From Hallerella succinigenes (GTDB taxonomy: Bacteria; Fibrobacterota; Fibrobacteria; Fibrobacterales; Fibrobacteraceae): a stretch of DNA of 64,000 bases. Position numbers and translations under genes: made by a program. Under the pieces are notes generated by a model. The model was not told the DNA's origin and ran no database searches. It saw only the letters and a program-made list of their open reading frames with translations. Below, piece after piece: positions 61,640 through 64,000 of this stretch. Every line of letters begins with the position of its first letter. Within the stretch, counting starts at the first letter, position 1. The stretch spans positions 2,232,001-2,296,000 of the forward strand of contig NZ_PGEX01000001.1 in NCBI RefSeq assembly GCF_002797675.1, written 5' to 3'.

Positions 61640-62002
61640 TTAGGAACGTTCGAGCTGGATCTCTGCCACAGAGCCTTTGGCTCCCGGGATCGCTTCCGTC
61701 TTCTGGATACGGACCCAGGCGGCAGAAACCTTCGGGGACTTTTCAAAGATCTTTTCGGCAGTACGCAGAACTAAAGTTTCGACCAGCTGAAATTTGGAAT
61801 CTTGAATAAATTTCACCAGTTCGTTGGACAAATCGGCATAGTTGACCGTGTCGTTTAAATCGTCAGATGCCGCAATCGGTTCGAAGTCCAACCAAAGGGA
61901 AAAGCTGAGCGTCACCGGTTGCGGTGTTTCGCGCTCAAAAGAAAGGGCCCCGAGAATCGTCTCAAAGCCCAAATCTTGAACCGTAATTTTACCGGTCTTC
62001 AT
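61640..62002 (-). CDS. folB: Dihydroneopterin aldolase
   Basis: 120 residues, FolB/tunnelling fold: LGFETILGALSFERETPQPV and YADLSNELVKFIQDSKFQLVETL. A step of folate synthesis. Overlaps the stop of the upstream gene by 1 bp. Confidence 0.9.
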   Translation of the reverse strand: MKTGKITVQDLGFETILGALSFERETPQPVTLSFSLWLDFEPIAASDDLNDTVNYADLSNELVKFIQDSKFQLVETLVLRTAEKIFEKSPKVSAAWVRIQKTEAIPGAKGSVAEIQLERS

Positions 62003-63063
62003 TACCAGGTGAAGAGGACGATAGCGCCAGCGATCGAGGCTGCTGCAACACCGAACCAGATGTTACGAGCCATCGAGTAGGAATCCATCGCGTCCTTGTT
62101 CTTCTTGTTGCGGGATTCGAGCTGGCTGATTGCCGAGGTCTTATCCTGCTTTTCGTACCAGAGAAGAGCTTCGTAGCAAGAATTCTTGCCGCCGCAAGCG
62201 TTTTTGATATTTTCCTTGTGGGAATCGATCACGTCGTTTACGTCGTCGTAAGCGGACTTTGCGTCGCTATACTGCATCTGGTCGTAGATGCCGATGCCGA
62301 TACCGGCTGCGGCCACGCCGACAAGACCCCAAGCGCTCCACTTACGAACTTCGTCGGCGATACCGAAGCGGTTCGTCACATCGTTTGCCGCGTCGCTAGA
62401 AGCGTAATCTTCGTCGTTTGCACGGCTTGCTGTTTCACCCACGTCGCCTTGGACGTCGTAGTTGTAATCATCTTCGCTTTCGCAATCCGGATCGTTATCA
62501 TCGCAGTATTCGTATTCGTCTTCTGCGGAGGAGGAACTTTCTTCTGCCGGGGCTGCTGCGTAGGTGTCTTCGCTGCTGGAGGAAGATTCGGCGGAAGCAG
62601 AAACGAGGGCAATCGTCTTGACTCCGCGGTGGACGTACATTTCGGTCACGCCTTCTGCGAAGACGGACTTGCCGTCGAAGTAAACCTTTTCAATATCGCT
62701 GTTTGCATCGGCATCTTTGCTTGAATAAGCTTTCGCTTTGACGACGAAACCGTAGGCGATGCCGTCCGGAAGGCTGAATTCAGCAAGGCTAGCCTTGTCG
62801 GAACCTTCGCGGCCTTCATAAAGCTGGTAGGTAGTCGGGGCTTCGCCAAACGGATCTTCAAACTTCTGACGTACATAGAAGCGTCCGTCTTGAACATTTT
62901 CGACCGAGCCGGATGCAGAAATTTTCAAAGAGCCGCCAAATTCTGCGTCAATATATTGGTCAGGGGTACCGACTTCTTCGCCGGAAAAACTTTGAATGGT
63001 ATAGTCATCGGCGAAAGTGGTGGCCGCAAGCATACCGATGATAGCGAATAACTTAGACTTCAT
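62002..63063 (-). CDS. Secreted or membrane hypothetical protein with acidic/Ser-rich linker
   Basis: 353 residues from the ATG at 63063. Signal peptide (1-18, ending TFA), an N-terminal beta-rich part (about 20-165), a linker rich in Ser, Glu and Asp (about 168-240, with SAESSSSSEDTY), then two hydrophobic helices (about 255-275 and the C-terminal end) around a charged helix. No family recognised; coupled to folB. Confidence 0.7.
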   Translation of the reverse strand: MKSKLFAIIGMLAATTFADDYTIQSFSGEEVGTPDQYIDAEFGGSLKISASGSVENVQDGRFYVRQKFEDPFGEAPTTYQLYEGREGSDKASLAEFSLPDGIAYGFVVKAKAYSSKDADANSDIEKVYFDGKSVFAEGVTEMYVHRGVKTIALVSASAESSSSSEDTYAAAPAEESSSSAEDEYEYCDDNDPDCESEDDYNYDVQGDVGETASRANDEDYASSDAANDVTNRFGIADEVRKWSAWGLVGVAAAGIGIGIYDQMQYSDAKSAYDDVNDVIDSHKENIKNACGGKNSCYEALLWYEKQDKTSAISQLESRNKKNKDAMDSYSMARNIWFGVAAASIAGAIVLFTW

Positions 63064-63162
63064 TCGTTGACTCCAATAAATATTCTGCCACAAATATATA
63101 TAATCCTTTTTTTGAGAGGTAACTTCCCAAAATTTTTCTAGCTTACATATTTGAAAAAAGTG

Positions 63163-64000
63163 ATGAACAATAAAGAAAATACGCATTGTGTCGTTCTCGG
63201 CGCAAGTCATAAGACGTGCCCGGTTGCTTTACGTGACCGGCTTGGTTTTTCTGGTAACCTGCTCGATAAGGGCCTTTCGAGCCTGGGAATGCTTCCCGGA
63301 CTTTCGGAAGTGGTCATCCTTTCTACCTGCAATCGTACAGAAATCTATGCCGCGACCCTGTATCCGGACGCATTAAGGGATACATTGATCAACTGGTGGG
63401 CGGAATTTGCGCACATGGATGCCGCAGAACTCGTCCCGCATTGCTTCTATTTGACCCATATCGAGGCGATTTCGCACCTTTATACGGTGGTTTCCTCTCT
63501 CGACAGCCTGGTGTTGGGCGAAACCCAGATCATGGGACAGGTCAAGGAGGCGTTTCAGCTTTCGCAGAAGGCGGGAAAAGTGGGATTCTTCCTCAGTCAC
63601 CTGTTCCAGTCGGCTTTGACCCTCGGTAAGAAGGTCCGAGAGGATACGGCGATCGGGGAAGGTACCGTTTCGATTCCGTTTGCGGCGGTTCAGCTTGCTT
63701 TGCGCGAATTTGACGACCTTTCGCCGCTTTGTGTGGGAATACTTGGACTCGGCGACATGGGAAACATCGCTTCTGTGGAGCTTTCCACAGAACGGGTGAC
63801 CAAATTCCGGTTCTTTAACCGCACTCTTGCCAAGGCTCAGAATTTTGCGGCGCGTTTTGGGGGTGAGGCTTATGACCTCTACGAAATGCCCGAAAAACTG
63901 AAAGACGTGGACTTGCTGATCGCCGCAGCCTCTTCGCCCGAATATCTCGTTACCGATGATATGGTGAAAAAGGCGAAGCGCAGCGTCAAGACTGTATATA
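63163..64000 (+). CDS. hemA: Glutamyl-tRNA reductase (3' end outside window)
   Basis: The first 279 residues are present. VVLGASHKTCPVALRDRL, Cys56 in STCNRTEIYA (nucleophile), LGETQIMGQVKEAF and the NADPH loop GILGLGDMGNIA. It starts haem synthesis from glutamyl-tRNA. The frame is open to the last base. Divergent from the gene at 63063. Confidence 0.96.
   Translation, partial: MNNKENTHCVVLGASHKTCPVALRDRLGFSGNLLDKGLSSLGMLPGLSEVVILSTCNRTEIYAATLYPDALRDTLINWWAEFAHMDAAELVPHCFYLTHIEAISHLYTVVSSLDSLVLGETQIMGQVKEAFQLSQKAGKVGFFLSHLFQSALTLGKKVREDTAIGEGTVSIPFAAVQLALREFDDLSPLCVGILGLGDMGNIASVELSTERVTKFRFFNRTLAKAQNFAARFGGEAYDLYEMPEKLKDVDLLIAAASSPEYLVTDDMVKKAKRSVKTVY

Overview
The window looks chromosomal and most likely comes from Fibrobacter or a close relative (Fibrobacterota). 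The clearest sign is two proteins with the FISUMP domain (Fibrobacter succinogenes major paralogous domain), at 53757-54872 and 58684-59561. Serine-rich lipoprotein linkers, a secreted esterase with a C-terminal sorting-like module, and a diderm-style gene set agree with this. The genus call is inference; no rRNA or tRNA gene was seen.

Region 1 (1-9600) is an accessory island. It holds, in order: the C-terminal part of a type III restriction-like helicase/nuclease; a structured RNA ending in a terminator; an EndoU-nuclease toxin with a probable immunity gene; a DUF4417 protein; two DUF4143 AAA ATPases, each preceded by the same pair of 24-bp palindromes 33 bp apart; a DUF3791/DUF3990/small-protein module resembling a toxin-antitoxin operon; and a three-gene operon of unknown function. 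Region 2 (9600-12900) has a secreted esterase and a family II pyrophosphatase with an unknown partner.

Region 3 (12900-27060) is a complete single-strand division/cell-wall (dcw) operon: mraZ-rsmH-ftsL-ftsI-murE-murF-ftsW-murG-murC-ftsQ-ftsA-ftsZ. It has one clear promoter overlapped by phased MraZ boxes, and a terminator after ftsZ. mraY and murD are missing from their usual places between murF and ftsW.

Region 4 (27060-43010) is mainly on the minus strand. It includes yicC downstream of a fused metX-metW gene, greA-holA, convergent argJ, and a long run rpsP-rimM-trmD-rplS-(two cyclic-nucleotide-domain-like proteins)-yajC-def-SpoIID-methylthiotransferase, with a U32 peptidase gene upstream. 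A candidate ~60-nt small RNA with its own promoter and terminator sits at 29962-30022.

Region 5 (43010-64000) is mixed: an outer-membrane-like protein, a histidine-phosphatase lipoprotein, a broken transporter fragment, an Rpn-type nuclease, a tiny membrane protein, a lipoprotein-M50 peptidase-mtaD-gtrA operon, sufS, xpt-xanthine permease, a FISUMP protein next to epmA, a TlpA-like thioredoxin, pilT-pilC followed by a frameshifted FISUMP gene with a G9 tract, spoVG-comM, folB with an unknown secreted protein, and the start of hemA. The most unusual items are the 1699-1850 RNA, the twin operators of the DUF4143 genes, the small RNA at 29962 and the poly-G FISUMP gene.
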